From CAYRVX01 sp964427875 (GTDB lineage Bacteria > Planctomycetota > Phycisphaerae > SM23-33), in assembly GCA_964427875.1 (NCBI GenBank), contig CAYRVX010000018.1, positions 1-64,000 on the forward strand: a stretch of DNA of 64,000 bases, read 5' to 3'. Below, in pieces: positions 39,459-48,234 of this stretch (its first letter is position 1; each line of letters opens with the position of its first letter). Below the pieces are notes generated by a model. It was not told where the DNA came from and ran no database searches. It saw nothing but the letters and a program-made list of their open reading frames with translations. The position numbers and the translations under genes were made by a program.

Positions 39459-41108
39459 ATGCCGGACCTGCTGGACACCTGCATTGAGGCGCTCATCGAA
39501 AAGGGCAAGCGGCTCGGTTTCCTCACGTACGAGGAGATCAACGAGGACCTGCCGGATGAGGCCATCTCGCCCGATAAGCTCGATTCGTTGTTGATGACGC
39601 TGGACGAGTTGGGGATCGAGTTGATCGATGAGTCCGAGGCCGACCTGCGAGAGCCGTTTGCCGACCGCGCCAAAGAGACCAAGGGAGATTCCGCGCAGCT
39701 CGAAGAAACCACCAAGCTGATCGACGACCCGGTTCGTCTCTACCTGGGCCAGATGGGCCAGACCCCGTTGCTGACGCGCCGGCAGGAGATCGCCCTAGCC
39801 AAGAAGATCGATATGGCCCGCATGCATTTCCGGCGCCGGATCCTGGAAAGCGATTACTGTATCCGCCAGGCCGTGGAGATCCTCTCCCAGGTCCAGGCCG
39901 GCGACCTGCCGTTCGATCGAACCATGAAGGTCTCCGCGGCGACGGGCCTCACCAAGGAGACCATCACGGCCCGCATGGCGACGAATCTCCAGACCCTTCG
40001 GAAGATCATGGCTGCCAACGAGGCCGACTGGGTCGGCTTCCGATCGCCACGGTCATCGCAGCCGAGGCGCCAGGCGGCCATTCGCCGTCTCTGGCGTAGA
40101 CGCCGCCGAGCGGCCAGGCTGCTTGAAGAACTGTCCCTGCGCACCTCGCGCATCGAGCCCCTGATAAACAAGCTTCAGCGCCTCTGCGACAAGATCGCGG
40201 AACTCCAGCGTGCGATTGGCCCGGCCAAGACGAATCGCACGCCTCCCGAGGACGTCGAGGCCATGACCGAAGAGCTCGACGGCATGATCGACCTGGTCAT
40301 GGAAGAGCCGCCGTTGCTGGCCAAGCGCGTCCATGCGATCCGGAAGGCATACGGCGATTACGAACAGGCCAGACGGGAGCTGTCCGCCGGAAACCTCCGC
40401 CTGGTGGTCTCGATCGCCAAGAGGTACCGCAACCGCGGGGTGAGCTTCCTGGACATCATCCAGGAGGGAAACACCGGGCTTATGCGAGCGACGGAGAAAT
40501 TCGAGCACCGCCGGGGGTACAAGTTCTGCACGTACGCGACGTGGTGGATCCGTCAGGCGATCACCCGTGCCATCGCCGACCACGGGCGCACCATCCGCGT
40601 CCCGGTCCACATGATCCAAACGATCTCCAAGCTGCGCAGCATCTCCAAGCGGCTGGCCCAGGAGCACCGGCGCGAGCCGACGATCGAGGAGATCGCCGCC
40701 GAAGCGGGCATGAGCGTCGCCCAGACCCAGCAAGGAATGCAGTTGTCGCGGCATCCCATCAGCCTCAGCAAGCCGGTCGGCGATAGCGAAGCCAGCCTCT
40801 TCGGCGAGTTCGTCCAGGATGATACGGTCGTGAGCCCCGTGGATGCCACGGCGACGGGGCTGCTCAAGGACCGAATCGAGGCGGTCCTCAGGACACTGAC
40901 CTACCGCGAACGCGAGATTATCAAGCTCCGTTTCGGGATCGGCGACGGATACACGTACACGCTCGAGGAGGTCGGCCGGATATTCAGGGTGACCCGCGAG
41001 CGCATCCGTCAGGTCGAGGCCCGTGCAATCCAGAAACTGAAGCATCCCGCCCGGGCCGGGAGCCTGGCGAGTTTCCTGGAGCCCGTGGCTGGGAAGCACC
41101 AGGCGTAG
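39459..41108 (+). CDS. rpoD: Primary-type sigma-70 factor
   Basis: The 549-aa protein has all regions of a group 1 or 2 sigma factor: region 1.1-like N-terminus (IEKGKRLGFLTYEEINEDLP), 1.2 (DPVRLYLGQMGQTPLLTRRQE), a long non-conserved helical insert (about 150-290), 2.1-2.4 (NLRLVVSIAKRYRNRG, GLMRATEKFEHRRGYKFCTY, TWWIRQAITRAIADHGR), region 3 (EEIAAEAGMS) and 4.2 (VTRERIRQVEARAIQKL). Region 2.4 should recognise TATAAT-like -10 boxes and 4.2 TTGACA-like -35 boxes, in line with the promoters seen here. It may be the housekeeping factor or an extra copy; its setting in a variable region favours the latter slightly. Confidence 0.92.
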   Translation: MPDLLDTCIEALIEKGKRLGFLTYEEINEDLPDEAISPDKLDSLLMTLDELGIELIDESEADLREPFADRAKETKGDSAQLEETTKLIDDPVRLYLGQMGQTPLLTRRQEIALAKKIDMARMHFRRRILESDYCIRQAVEILSQVQAGDLPFDRTMKVSAATGLTKETITARMATNLQTLRKIMAANEADWVGFRSPRSSQPRRQAAIRRLWRRRRRAARLLEELSLRTSRIEPLINKLQRLCDKIAELQRAIGPAKTNRTPPEDVEAMTEELDGMIDLVMEEPPLLAKRVHAIRKAYGDYEQARRELSAGNLRLVVSIAKRYRNRGVSFLDIIQEGNTGLMRATEKFEHRRGYKFCTYATWWIRQAITRAIADHGRTIRVPVHMIQTISKLRSISKRLAQEHRREPTIEEIAAEAGMSVAQTQQGMQLSRHPISLSKPVGDSEASLFGEFVQDDTVVSPVDATATGLLKDRIEAVLRTLTYREREIIKLRFGIGDGYTYTLEEVGRIFRVTRERIRQVEARAIQKLKHPARAGSLASFLEPVAGKHQA

Positions 41109-41122
41109 CCCCGGGAACTGTT

Positions 41123-42172
41123 ATGAAAAAGACGCTTCTTGCCATAGGGGACAGCAAAGACTGGGACTCCTACCTGAAGCTCCACAGGCAGGGACACTTG
41201 CTGAAAAGGTATAAGCTGGACTACGTCACGACCGACTATGATTCTATCCTGAACGACGACTTCCCCAACATCACGTCAGACACGATCATCATCTTCCTCT
41301 TCTTTCCCTTCGTGTACTGGGACAGGCACATAGAGCCCAAGAGGTATCCCGGAATCTATGGGAACCGACGCTTCTATGCCAAGCTGAAGACGTTCTGGCG
41401 AAACGTGGGCGAGAAGCTGGATCAGCACTACAAGGGCAAGACGATACACTACGTGAACTCGCCGGAGAATATCCCGACCGAAAGGGACAAGACGCTGACC
41501 AAGGAGCTCCTGGCCGGCGCCCACATCGAAACACCACGCTCGCACACGGGAGCCGCTATTCGTGAAGTCCTGCGCTTGCTGCGCCAAGGCAAGAAGCTGT
41601 TCATCAAGGTAAGATACGGGTCAATGGGCAAGGGCATCACGTACCTGGAGGAGGACAAATGGCACACGAACTTCGGCTTCAGGGGGAACAGAATCATCAA
41701 CAGGCATTCTGATCGTGGCTGGCGATTCCGAGACATCACAGGCAACAGGGCCTTCCTGAAGCAACTGCTGAAGGAGGACGTCATCATCGAGGAGGCGGTC
41801 CCGCACTGGCTGATAGATAGTCTGCAGTTCGATCTGCGAATCCTGGTATTCTTCGGCAAGATCCTCTACATGTATCCAAGATGCAACACGGTTCAGAGCG
41901 TGACGACAAACGTCTCACAGGGAGCCACCTCGGAAACCATGGCCTTTCTGAAGGGGATAAGAAAGTCTCTGATAAGGAAGGCGGAAAGGACCGGCGTGAG
42001 GTCGGCAAAGACGTTGGGGCTGAACTTTGCGGGTGTGGACATCCTGCTCGATCCAGCCAGGCAAGTCCCGGTCGTGATCGAAGTGAACGGGTTCCCAGGG
42101 TTCCCAAAAGTGAAGACGTTCGATCTGGCAGGGCACCTGATTCGGGAAATCGGGGAGAGAACATGGAGATAA
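41123..42172 (+). CDS. ATP-grasp ligase-like protein
   Basis: The 349-aa product has ATP-grasp features in order: KLFIKVRYGSMGKGITYL (ATP-binding beta strand and glycine loop), VIIEEAVPHWLIDSLQFDLR, and LGLNFAGVDILLD followed by PVVIEVNGFPGFP, the metal-binding Asp/Glu-x-Asn of RimK/peptide-ligase-type enzymes. These form amide bonds between a carboxylate and an amine through an acyl phosphate. The N-terminal 130 residues are unusual. It begins 14 nt after the sigma factor gene and overlaps the GNAT gene by 10 nt, so the three are likely one transcript. Confidence 0.8.
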   Translation: MKKTLLAIGDSKDWDSYLKLHRQGHLLKRYKLDYVTTDYDSILNDDFPNITSDTIIIFLFFPFVYWDRHIEPKRYPGIYGNRRFYAKLKTFWRNVGEKLDQHYKGKTIHYVNSPENIPTERDKTLTKELLAGAHIETPRSHTGAAIREVLRLLRQGKKLFIKVRYGSMGKGITYLEEDKWHTNFGFRGNRIINRHSDRGWRFRDITGNRAFLKQLLKEDVIIEEAVPHWLIDSLQFDLRILVFFGKILYMYPRCNTVQSVTTNVSQGATSETMAFLKGIRKSLIRKAERTGVRSAKTLGLNFAGVDILLDPARQVPVVIEVNGFPGFPKVKTFDLAGHLIREIGERTWR

Positions 42173-42657
42173 GGAAGGCCACGGCAGATGACTTTGAGCA
42201 GGTCCTGGAGATGAAGCTCAAGGCCAAGGCATGCGAGCGAGAATACAGCACATCGCTCAAGCCGATGCGGGAATGCCGGGAAGCGTATCTGAGCTACCTA
42301 AGGAACGATCTGACAAATGAAGATAGAGCCGTCTTCGTAGCGATGGAACGCGAGGGGCCCGTCGGCATGATCACGGGCCGAATTCACACGACACTCCCCA
42401 TTCGCGTACTCCGCAGGCAGGGCCACGTCTCGAACCTGTTTGTCGTCCCCGGACACAGGAAAAGGGGCGTGGCCACGAACCTGGTCACGGAATTGCTGAA
42501 CTGGTTCCGAGAGAAGGGAATAAGGGATGTCCGGCTGGCGACTCACTGGGGGAATGCAGCCGCCCTGAAGTTGCTCGGCAGATTGGGATTCCAGGAATAC
42601 GCCGTGGAAATGACGAGAAGCCTCCAGCCGGACGCACGTCATACGGCCGCCACCTGA
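42163..42657 (+). CDS. GNAT-family N-acetyltransferase
   Basis: The 164-aa protein has IRKATADDFEQVLEMKLK at the start and the acetyl-CoA-binding loop FVVPGHRKRGVATNLV (Q/R-x-x-G-x-G/A variant), then NAAALKLLGRLGFQEY. It acetylates an unknown amine. Its start overlaps the ATP-grasp stop, and its 3' end overlaps the convergent AlaDH-like gene by 19 nt, a tight packing typical of small metabolic cassettes. Confidence 0.85.
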   Translation: MEIRKATADDFEQVLEMKLKAKACEREYSTSLKPMRECREAYLSYLRNDLTNEDRAVFVAMEREGPVGMITGRIHTTLPIRVLRRQGHVSNLFVVPGHRKRGVATNLVTELLNWFREKGIRDVRLATHWGNAAALKLLGRLGFQEYAVEMTRSLQPDARHTAAT

Positions 42658-43664
42658 TAGACGAACCGGCCGTTTCTCGTCATCATTCCCGTATCCAGCT
42701 CCTCGCCATTGGCAACTTTCATCACATGCGGCAATATCATCCTGCTGAGGTGGACAGAGGAGTCCCGTGGTATTGCCGAGGGCAGGTTGCTGACGCAGAA
42801 ATGGGTAATGCCTTCCACCTCGTAGACGGGGTCGTCCCAGGTCGTGGGAACACATGTTTCAATGGCGCCGTTCTTGTCGCACGAAATGTCAAGGATCACA
42901 GCGGTCTTCTTGAGCAGCCTCAACGCACTTCTCGTCACAATGCGGGGCTCTTCCGGGTACCAATCGACGCTGTTGACGAGGATATCCACGTCGGGGAGGT
43001 ATCTCTCTATGTTTGCGGTCTCCTTCCTCCACAAGACGGTTGGCTTGATGTCTGTCTGTCGCAGCAGATCCTGCACGCCCCCGGAAACGCGGCCCTTGCC
43101 CATGATAACGATGTTAACGTCATCGATCGGACCCAGTCTCGCGACCTCGGAGTAGATCCTTTTCTTGGATCCGTACTTCGGCGCGGAATGCAGAAGCCTG
43201 AAGGGGTTGGGTCTCTTGGCACGCTCGAGTATTCTGCCGAGGACTCGAAGGCCCTCGAGGATGCCCACGATCCCTGCTTCAAAGCCCAGGTTGACGAGCC
43301 TTTCGCCGTTGGCATCTCTTATCTCCTCGTAGGCATAGCTCAGGATCCTTCTTTCCTTCAGTCTGCTGAGGAGGCCGGAGTTCTGTCCCTTTTCGACGTG
43401 CAGATAGGCCATTACGGTTACGCCTGTCTTCAGCAGAGCAAGCGGCGGCCCCTTTAGGCCGACGATGAGGTCGCAATGATCAAGGGCGTTCGATATCCTG
43501 GCACCAGCTCCCTCATAGGCGCCGGCGGGGAAGCCGGCGGCGAGGCCGGCGTCCTTTTGGACATGGACGTTATGCCCGGCGTGGACGAGCTTTGCGACAT
43601 CCCGGGGAACCAGGCTCACCCTGGATTCGCTGGACCTTGTTTCTTTGGGTATTCCTGTTTCCAT
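42639..43664 (-). CDS. Alanine dehydrogenase/PNT-like oxidoreductase
   Basis: The 341-aa protein starts like AlaDH/PNT and lysine-type opine dehydrogenases (GIPKETRSSESRVSLVPRDV). GLKGPPLALLKTGVTVMAYLH and an atypical Rossmann segment (DDVNIVIMGKGRVSGGVQDLL) follow. It then has ILVNSVDWYPEEPRIVTR and AVILDISCDKNGAIE, close to N5-(carboxyethyl)ornithine synthase and saccharopine dehydrogenase-like enzymes, which join a keto acid to an amino acid or reverse that. The Rossmann loop GKGRVSGG differs from GxGxxG. It is convergent with the ATP-grasp/GNAT pair, so not in the same transcript but probably in the same pathway. Confidence 0.78.
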   Translation of the reverse strand: METGIPKETRSSESRVSLVPRDVAKLVHAGHNVHVQKDAGLAAGFPAGAYEGAGARISNALDHCDLIVGLKGPPLALLKTGVTVMAYLHVEKGQNSGLLSRLKERRILSYAYEEIRDANGERLVNLGFEAGIVGILEGLRVLGRILERAKRPNPFRLLHSAPKYGSKKRIYSEVARLGPIDDVNIVIMGKGRVSGGVQDLLRQTDIKPTVLWRKETANIERYLPDVDILVNSVDWYPEEPRIVTRSALRLLKKTAVILDISCDKNGAIETCVPTTWDDPVYEVEGITHFCVSNLPSAIPRDSSVHLSRMILPHVMKVANGEELDTGMMTRNGRFVYQVAAV

Positions 43665-44142
43665 CAGAGATGGCTCAGCCTTGGCAGTTCCGCACCACCC
43701 GCGTCCATGTATCGAGGTCGCCTTGGGGGCATCGGTTCTACTGCACGTCCAGTCGCCATTGAGAGCATGGTCGATCCTTGTGATCCGGGGAAGAGCAAGT
43801 GTGTTGCTCCCGCAACGTACGTCTCAGTTCCATGGGCGCCGCACGAGTTAGATTGTACACATCTCCGTGGCTTATGCAAACGTGAGAACAAGTCATGGTC
43901 ACGCTGAGGCGAGCGGCGTAGGACCTTCGCCAATGACGACTGCTGTTACCGCAGCCGCTCTGCGCTCAGGCGGCGACAGGCCTGCCTTGGGGTCTTCTGC
44001 CGGCCTCCCGTCCTCCTCTTTGGCTGTCAATCAGCCCTATCCCGAACTCTCAACGGCCCGAGCTACCGCCGCACACGACGCCCACGAAGGTCGTTGGACC
44101 AACACAACTGCGCGGGGCGCCCGGCGGGGCGGGCCACGCCCG
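43665..44142. other. Gene-free upstream region of the AlaDH-like gene
   Basis: These 478 bases contain no supported gene. A minus-strand frame (43664-43933) ends in a TGATG overlap with the AlaDH-like start, but its composition and lack of any family argue against it. The right part is GC-rich and holds no clear terminator for the STAS gene. Confidence 0.4.
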
Positions 44143-44499
44143 TCAGAGTTCCTCAACTTCCTCGGCGGCCTCGCCGAGCTGGAGCGACGCCAGCGCCGTG
44201 GAGATGTCGTTTGTGAACTCGAAGATCTTGTCCAGCCCCGTGACGAGGAAGACCCCCCAGACCTGCGTGTTGACCTCGCAGAGGACGAGCTTTCGCTGCT
44301 TCTGACTGACGGTTTTTCGAAGGCGAAGGAGCTTGGCTACGTTGGAGCTGTTGATGAACCCCACGGCCGCCAAGTTCAGGACCACGTGCTTGGGCTCGGC
44401 CTCCAGCGCGTCGGTGACGGCGGTAAGCTCGTCGGTGAACTGCGGGTCATCGGCCAGCTCGACCACGATGATCTCGTCGGACCAGTTCTGAATAGCCAT
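44143..44499 (-). CDS. STAS-domain anti-anti-sigma factor-like protein
   Basis: The 118-aa protein is a single STAS domain: IIVVELADDPQFTDELTAV, KHVVLNLAAVGFINSSNVAKLLRL with Ser at the usual phosphorylation position, and VWGVFLVTGLDKIFEF. SpoIIAA-type proteins switch partner proteins through that Ser. No cognate kinase or phosphatase is in the window. The ATG at 44497-44499 follows GGAAGCGG. The acidic tail (EEVEEL) is not part of the domain. Confidence 0.85.
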   Translation of the reverse strand: MAIQNWSDEIIVVELADDPQFTDELTAVTDALEAEPKHVVLNLAAVGFINSSNVAKLLRLRKTVSQKQRKLVLCEVNTQVWGVFLVTGLDKIFEFTNDISTALASLQLGEAAEEVEEL

Positions 44500-44659
44500 T
44501 TGCCGCTTCCTTTCCGATGGCAAAGCTTGCCGCCCAAGGGCACCATGACCATATCGAACGCGGCCGGTCGGGTCAAGTGTTTAGCGCGGGATTGCGGGGG
44601 AGGAAGACGGTGCGGCGATGCGCACGGGGCACCGTGGGCCGTGGGTGATTGGGGGGGAT

Positions 44660-44681
44660 CCCCGGCACCGCGGTGCCGGGG
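44660..44681. repeat. Perfect 22-bp palindrome
   Basis: CCCCGGCACCG is followed directly by CGGTGCCGGGG. It lies between the STAS and RNase HII-like genes, preceded by GGGGGGGAT and followed by CTTTG. No U-tract follows on either strand, so it looks like a dispersed hairpin rather than a terminator. Confidence 0.5.
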
Positions 44682-44735
44682 CTTTGTGTCGGTGTTTGTG
44701 GAACTCCGTCTGCTCGCGCGTGGGATGCGGGGTGG

Positions 44736-45716
44736 TCAGCGGCAGCGTTCGAGCAGGTCCCGGTCAAGGGCGAGTGTCCTGAGGACGGGGTCGATCTCGG
44801 TGAGGAAGCGTTTCCCGTCGGCGTAGTACCCGGCCGTGGGGGCCAGGTCGGCGATCCGGGCGGCCCAGTAGCGGTTGAGCAGCTCCATGAACAGCTCTCG
44901 CAGGTACTTGCTGGTCATGCTCGCCAGCGCGACGGGCAGGTGGAGGCGGTCGAACTCGACGCCGAAGCGCAGCTCCATGCCTCGCCGGCGGTCGGAGATC
45001 CAATAGCCGCTGCGCTTCTGGGATTCGCCAAGGATCTTGAAGTCGCATCGCCCGAAGACCCGCTGGAGCCCGCGGCGGTAGTGAATCCGCCCGCCGTGAC
45101 GGTCGACGCAGATTCGCACCGCCCCGGGTGGGCCGCTTCGCCAGAGCTTGCGCCAGAGGTGCACGAACAGCCGGCTGTTCACGTCGAACAGTGTCGTGGA
45201 CTTGTTCTGCGTGGCCTGGACGGTCCGGTTGTATTCGCCGACGAGGACCACCTCCGACCGCATGGCCACGAGGCGCACGCGTGCGTTGCTCATCGCTGCG
45301 GCCAGCGCGTTGCCCGTCAGGGCCATGTCGGTAGCGCTGATGCAGTGCGGCAGGGGCAGGTCGGCCCCGGCGTACCAGGGATACTCCGCCAGCCGGTCGG
45401 CCGCCCCGGGCGAGAGAACGCCCAGGAGCTGGCGCAGGGAGGAGACGCGGACGCCGCGTGTGGCGAGCACGGCCAGCACGCCGCGCTCCAGGTGCTCCAG
45501 GGCGTTGGGCCTCTTGCGGTGGAAGAGCCTCTTGCTGTCGCCGATGGCCACCGCCCCGGCGCGGCGCCCGGGCTTGCGGGCGACGGCGCCGGCCAGCAGC
45601 TTCCAGAGATCCGCGTCCAGGCGCGCATCGGGAAGCTCGAAGGCCACCGCCGAGACCACCAACGGCCCGAGCACCGGCCCGTAGCCCGCCTCATCTATGC
45701 CGGCAACGACCGCCAA
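44736..45716 (-). CDS. Divergent RNase HII-like protein
   Basis: The 326-aa protein opens with GIDEAGYGPVLGPLVVSAV, the RNase HII signature carrying the first Asp-Glu pair, and later has ICVDRHGGR, a candidate third acidic residue, and LASMTSKYLREL, the counterpart of ASIxAKxxRD. RNase HII removes ribonucleotides from DNA. At 326 aa it is much longer than the usual 200 and the middle (about 60-170) is unlike standard members, so I regard it as a planctomycete-specific branch. Its start is 24 nt from the stop of the aldo/keto reductase gene on the same strand. Confidence 0.72.
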   Translation of the reverse strand: MAVVAGIDEAGYGPVLGPLVVSAVAFELPDARLDADLWKLLAGAVARKPGRRAGAVAIGDSKRLFHRKRPNALEHLERGVLAVLATRGVRVSSLRQLLGVLSPGAADRLAEYPWYAGADLPLPHCISATDMALTGNALAAAMSNARVRLVAMRSEVVLVGEYNRTVQATQNKSTTLFDVNSRLFVHLWRKLWRSGPPGAVRICVDRHGGRIHYRRGLQRVFGRCDFKILGESQKRSGYWISDRRRGMELRFGVEFDRLHLPVALASMTSKYLRELFMELLNRYWAARIADLAPTAGYYADGKRFLTEIDPVLRTLALDRDLLERCR

Positions 45717-45740
45717 GATGTGCTCCCTCTGCCTTAGGCG

Positions 45741-46868
45741 CTACTGCCCGGGGGTCTTCGTCAGCGCCTCGTGGGCCTCCTTGAGCTGCTGGCGGATGGG
45801 GATGTCCTGGGGGCACTTCTCCTCGCACTCGCCGCACTCCGTGCAGGCGTCGGCCTTGTTGCCCTTGTCCCATCCATGGCCCAGCCGGGCGTAGTCCGCC
45901 CGCGCGGACTCCCACAGGCCGTACACGCGGCCGCGGTTGTAGCGATCGAAGATCTTCGGGATGGCCACCTCCTCGGGGCACGGCTGGCAGTACCCGCAGC
46001 CGGTGCAGTACAGGTCGGCCATCCCCTTCAGGCGGTCGAGGTGCTCGTCGATAGCGGCCTTGTCCTCCTCCGAGAGGCCGACCTCGTCCGAGGCGGTGAC
46101 GAGGTTCTCCTCGACCTGCTGCATCGTGCTCATGCCCGAGAGGGCCACGGTGACGTTGGGGTTGGCGAGCACGAACCGCAGGGCCAGCTCCGGCACGCGG
46201 TCGATGTTGGGCAGCGCGCTTTCCAGCACGTCGCTGTCCCCGCCGAGCCGCCCGCCGCCGACGGGTCCCATCACGACCACGCCGACGCCCTTTTCGCGGG
46301 CGTAGGCGATGCCGTCTTCGAGCTTGCGGTCCAGCATGTTGTACTGGAGCGTGATCGAGGCCGGGTAGCCCGTATCCACGATCTTCCGCAGCGCCTCGTT
46401 GTCGTCGTGAAAGGACACGCAGACGTGCTTGACGAGCCCCTGGTCCGCGGCCTTGCGCATCCACTTGCCGACGCGCGGCTCGATGCTCTCCGCCCATCTC
46501 TTCCAACTGATGCCGTGGTGGTTGTAGATGTCGATGCACTCGAGCCCCAGCAGGCGGAGGGAGTCCTCCAGGTTCTTCCACCAGTCGGCCTCTTCCTCGC
46601 CGTAGTAGTGGTTCTTGGTGGAGACGACGATCTTCTCCCGCCAGCCCTTCAGCGCCGCGCCGACGGCCCGCTGGCTGTCCCGGTTGCCGTATCCCACGGC
46701 CGTGTCGATGTAGTTGACGCCGCCCTCGAACGCCCGGTGAATCATCGGAACGGCCAGTTCATCGTTGACGCGTGCCTCCTCGCCCTCGCCGAGCATCGGC
46801 AGGCGCATGGCGCCGAAGCCCAGTTGGGAGACCCTCAGACCCGTCCGTCCCAGTTCGCGGTAAATCAC
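45741..46868 (-). CDS. Aldo/keto reductase with C-terminal 2[4Fe-4S] ferredoxin domain
   Basis: The 375-aa protein has the aldo/keto reductase barrel (YRELGRTGLRVSQLGFGAMR, YIDTAVGYGN with catalytic Asp and Tyr, IVVSTKNH with Lys, NHHG with His; about 1-280) followed by two ferredoxin-type clusters: CTGCGYCQPCP (about 290) and CTECGECEEKCP (about 345). This fusion is found mainly in anaerobes, where the clusters may pass electrons to or from the substrate. The substrate is unknown. ATG 46866-46868. Confidence 0.88.
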   Translation of the reverse strand: MIYRELGRTGLRVSQLGFGAMRLPMLGEGEEARVNDELAVPMIHRAFEGGVNYIDTAVGYGNRDSQRAVGAALKGWREKIVVSTKNHYYGEEEADWWKNLEDSLRLLGLECIDIYNHHGISWKRWAESIEPRVGKWMRKAADQGLVKHVCVSFHDDNEALRKIVDTGYPASITLQYNMLDRKLEDGIAYAREKGVGVVVMGPVGGGRLGGDSDVLESALPNIDRVPELALRFVLANPNVTVALSGMSTMQQVEENLVTASDEVGLSEEDKAAIDEHLDRLKGMADLYCTGCGYCQPCPEEVAIPKIFDRYNRGRVYGLWESARADYARLGHGWDKGNKADACTECGECEEKCPQDIPIRQQLKEAHEALTKTPGQ

Positions 46869-46975
46869 TTCAATTCCTTTCGCAAGAACCAGACTGATCG
46901 CGTGTCGATCCGCCCGGGATTATACACACCCGGATCGCCCGAGGCCAAACCGCGACTGCCACGACGGACGCCCGG

Positions 46976-47001
46976 CGCCGGCGGCTTACGCCGGCGGCTT
47001 A
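46976..47001. repeat. 13-bp tandem duplication
   Basis: CGCCGGCGGCTTA is repeated twice in immediate succession upstream of manC. Otherwise the 289-bp gap 46869-47157 holds only the manC promoter. Confidence 0.5.
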
Positions 47002-47077
47002 TCCCGCCGGCCAAATCCTTTCGGGCCTTCGGCCGTGAAATCCCCAAAACGCTAATGCTCCCTGGGCGGGCGGGGGC

Positions 47078-47106
47078 GTGACAGTGACGATGGGTATTGG
47101 TACAGT
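47078..47106 (+). promoter_or_regulatory. Promoter of manC
   Basis: GTGACA (47078-47083), a 17-nt spacer and TACAGT (47101-47106). The start near 47113 gives a 45-nt leader ending in AAAGGAA before the ATG. Confidence 0.55.
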
Positions 47107-47157
47107 GAAACTGCACGTCGCGAACGGGACGTTCTGACGACGCGGCAAAGGAACTGC

Positions 47158-48234
47158 ATGATGCGCTATGCGGTGATCATGGCGGGTGGAGCGGGCAAGC
47201 GGCTCTGGCCGCTCAGCCGGATGAACCGGCCGAAGCAGCTTCTGCCCCTCCTGGGCGGAAGGAGCCTGCTGGAGCTGGCCGTCGAGCGGCTCGGGGGGCT
47301 GTTCGCCGACGACAGGATCTGGATCATCACGAATGCCGAATACGCCGCCCAGATCCGCCAGGCGCTGCCGGACACCCCGGCTGAGAACATCGTCGGCGAA
47401 CCCCAAGGCAGGGACACCGCCAACGCCATCGCCCTGGCGGCGGAGCTGATCGCCGCGCGGGACGAAGCGGCCACGATGGCCGTCTTCACCGCCGATCACG
47501 TGATTCGCCCGCAGGAGAGTTTCGCCGAGGCGGTCGGGACGGCCTGCGGGGCCGCCGAGGCGAACCGCGACGCGCTGCTGACGTTCGGGGTCCGCCCGAC
47601 CTGGCCGCACACCGGCCTGGGCTACATCCACTGCGGCGACGAGCTGGCAGACGGCGTCCGAAGAGTGATCGCCTTCAAGGAGAAGCCCGAGCACCACCTG
47701 GCCCGCCTGTACGTGGACAGCGGCGAGCATTTCTGGAACAGCGGCATGTTCGTCTGGACGCTGGGCGCGATCCGCTCGGCCCTGGAGGAGTTCCTGCCGC
47801 AGTCCGTGCGGAAGCTCGAGCCCGTCGGACGGGCCGCCCGCCAAGGGCGAGACATCGCCGCCCCACTGGCCGAAGCCTACACGGCGCTCGAGAAGATCAG
47901 CATCGACTACGCCGTCATGGAGAAGGCCGCCAAGGTCCTCATGGTCGAGCTGAACTGCGAGTGGCTGGACGTGGGCTCCTGGCCGGCCCTGGAGGACGTC
48001 ACGGAGCTCGACGAGGCCGGCAACGCCGTCGTGGCCGCCAACACCGTCGTGATGGACAGTTCCCGCAACGTGATCGTCTCGGAGGGCGATCACATGCTCG
48101 CCGTGCTGGGAATGGACGACTGCATCGTCGTGCACTCGCCCGACGCGACGCTCGTCTGCAACCGCTCCGACTGCCAGCGGCTGAAGGAGCTGGTGGAGCT
48201 GGTGGAGAAGAAGTACGGCAAGAAGCTCATCTGA
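47158..48234 (+). CDS. manC: Mannose-1-phosphate guanylyltransferase
   Basis: The 358-aa protein has the nucleotidyltransferase signature GGAGKRLWPLSRMNRPKQLL, VFTADHVI, AFKEKPE and FWNSGMFVWTLG, all characteristic of GDP-mannose pyrophosphorylases. It makes GDP-mannose from mannose-1-phosphate and GTP for glycan and lipopolysaccharide synthesis. The length matches the short form without a phosphomannose isomerase domain. ATG 47158 or 47161 are both possible; AAAGGAA precedes. Its stop overlaps the ruvX start (TGATG). Confidence 0.93.
   Translation: MMRYAVIMAGGAGKRLWPLSRMNRPKQLLPLLGGRSLLELAVERLGGLFADDRIWIITNAEYAAQIRQALPDTPAENIVGEPQGRDTANAIALAAELIAARDEAATMAVFTADHVIRPQESFAEAVGTACGAAEANRDALLTFGVRPTWPHTGLGYIHCGDELADGVRRVIAFKEKPEHHLARLYVDSGEHFWNSGMFVWTLGAIRSALEEFLPQSVRKLEPVGRAARQGRDIAAPLAEAYTALEKISIDYAVMEKAAKVLMVELNCEWLDVGSWPALEDVTELDEAGNAVVAANTVVMDSSRNVIVSEGDHMLAVLGMDDCIVVHSPDATLVCNRSDCQRLKELVELVEKKYGKKLI

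Noticed and set aside
43664..43933. 89-codon minus-strand frame ending TGATG at the AlaDH-like start
   Set aside because: The coupling-like junction is suggestive, but the sequence has no family, no ribosome site and biased composition.
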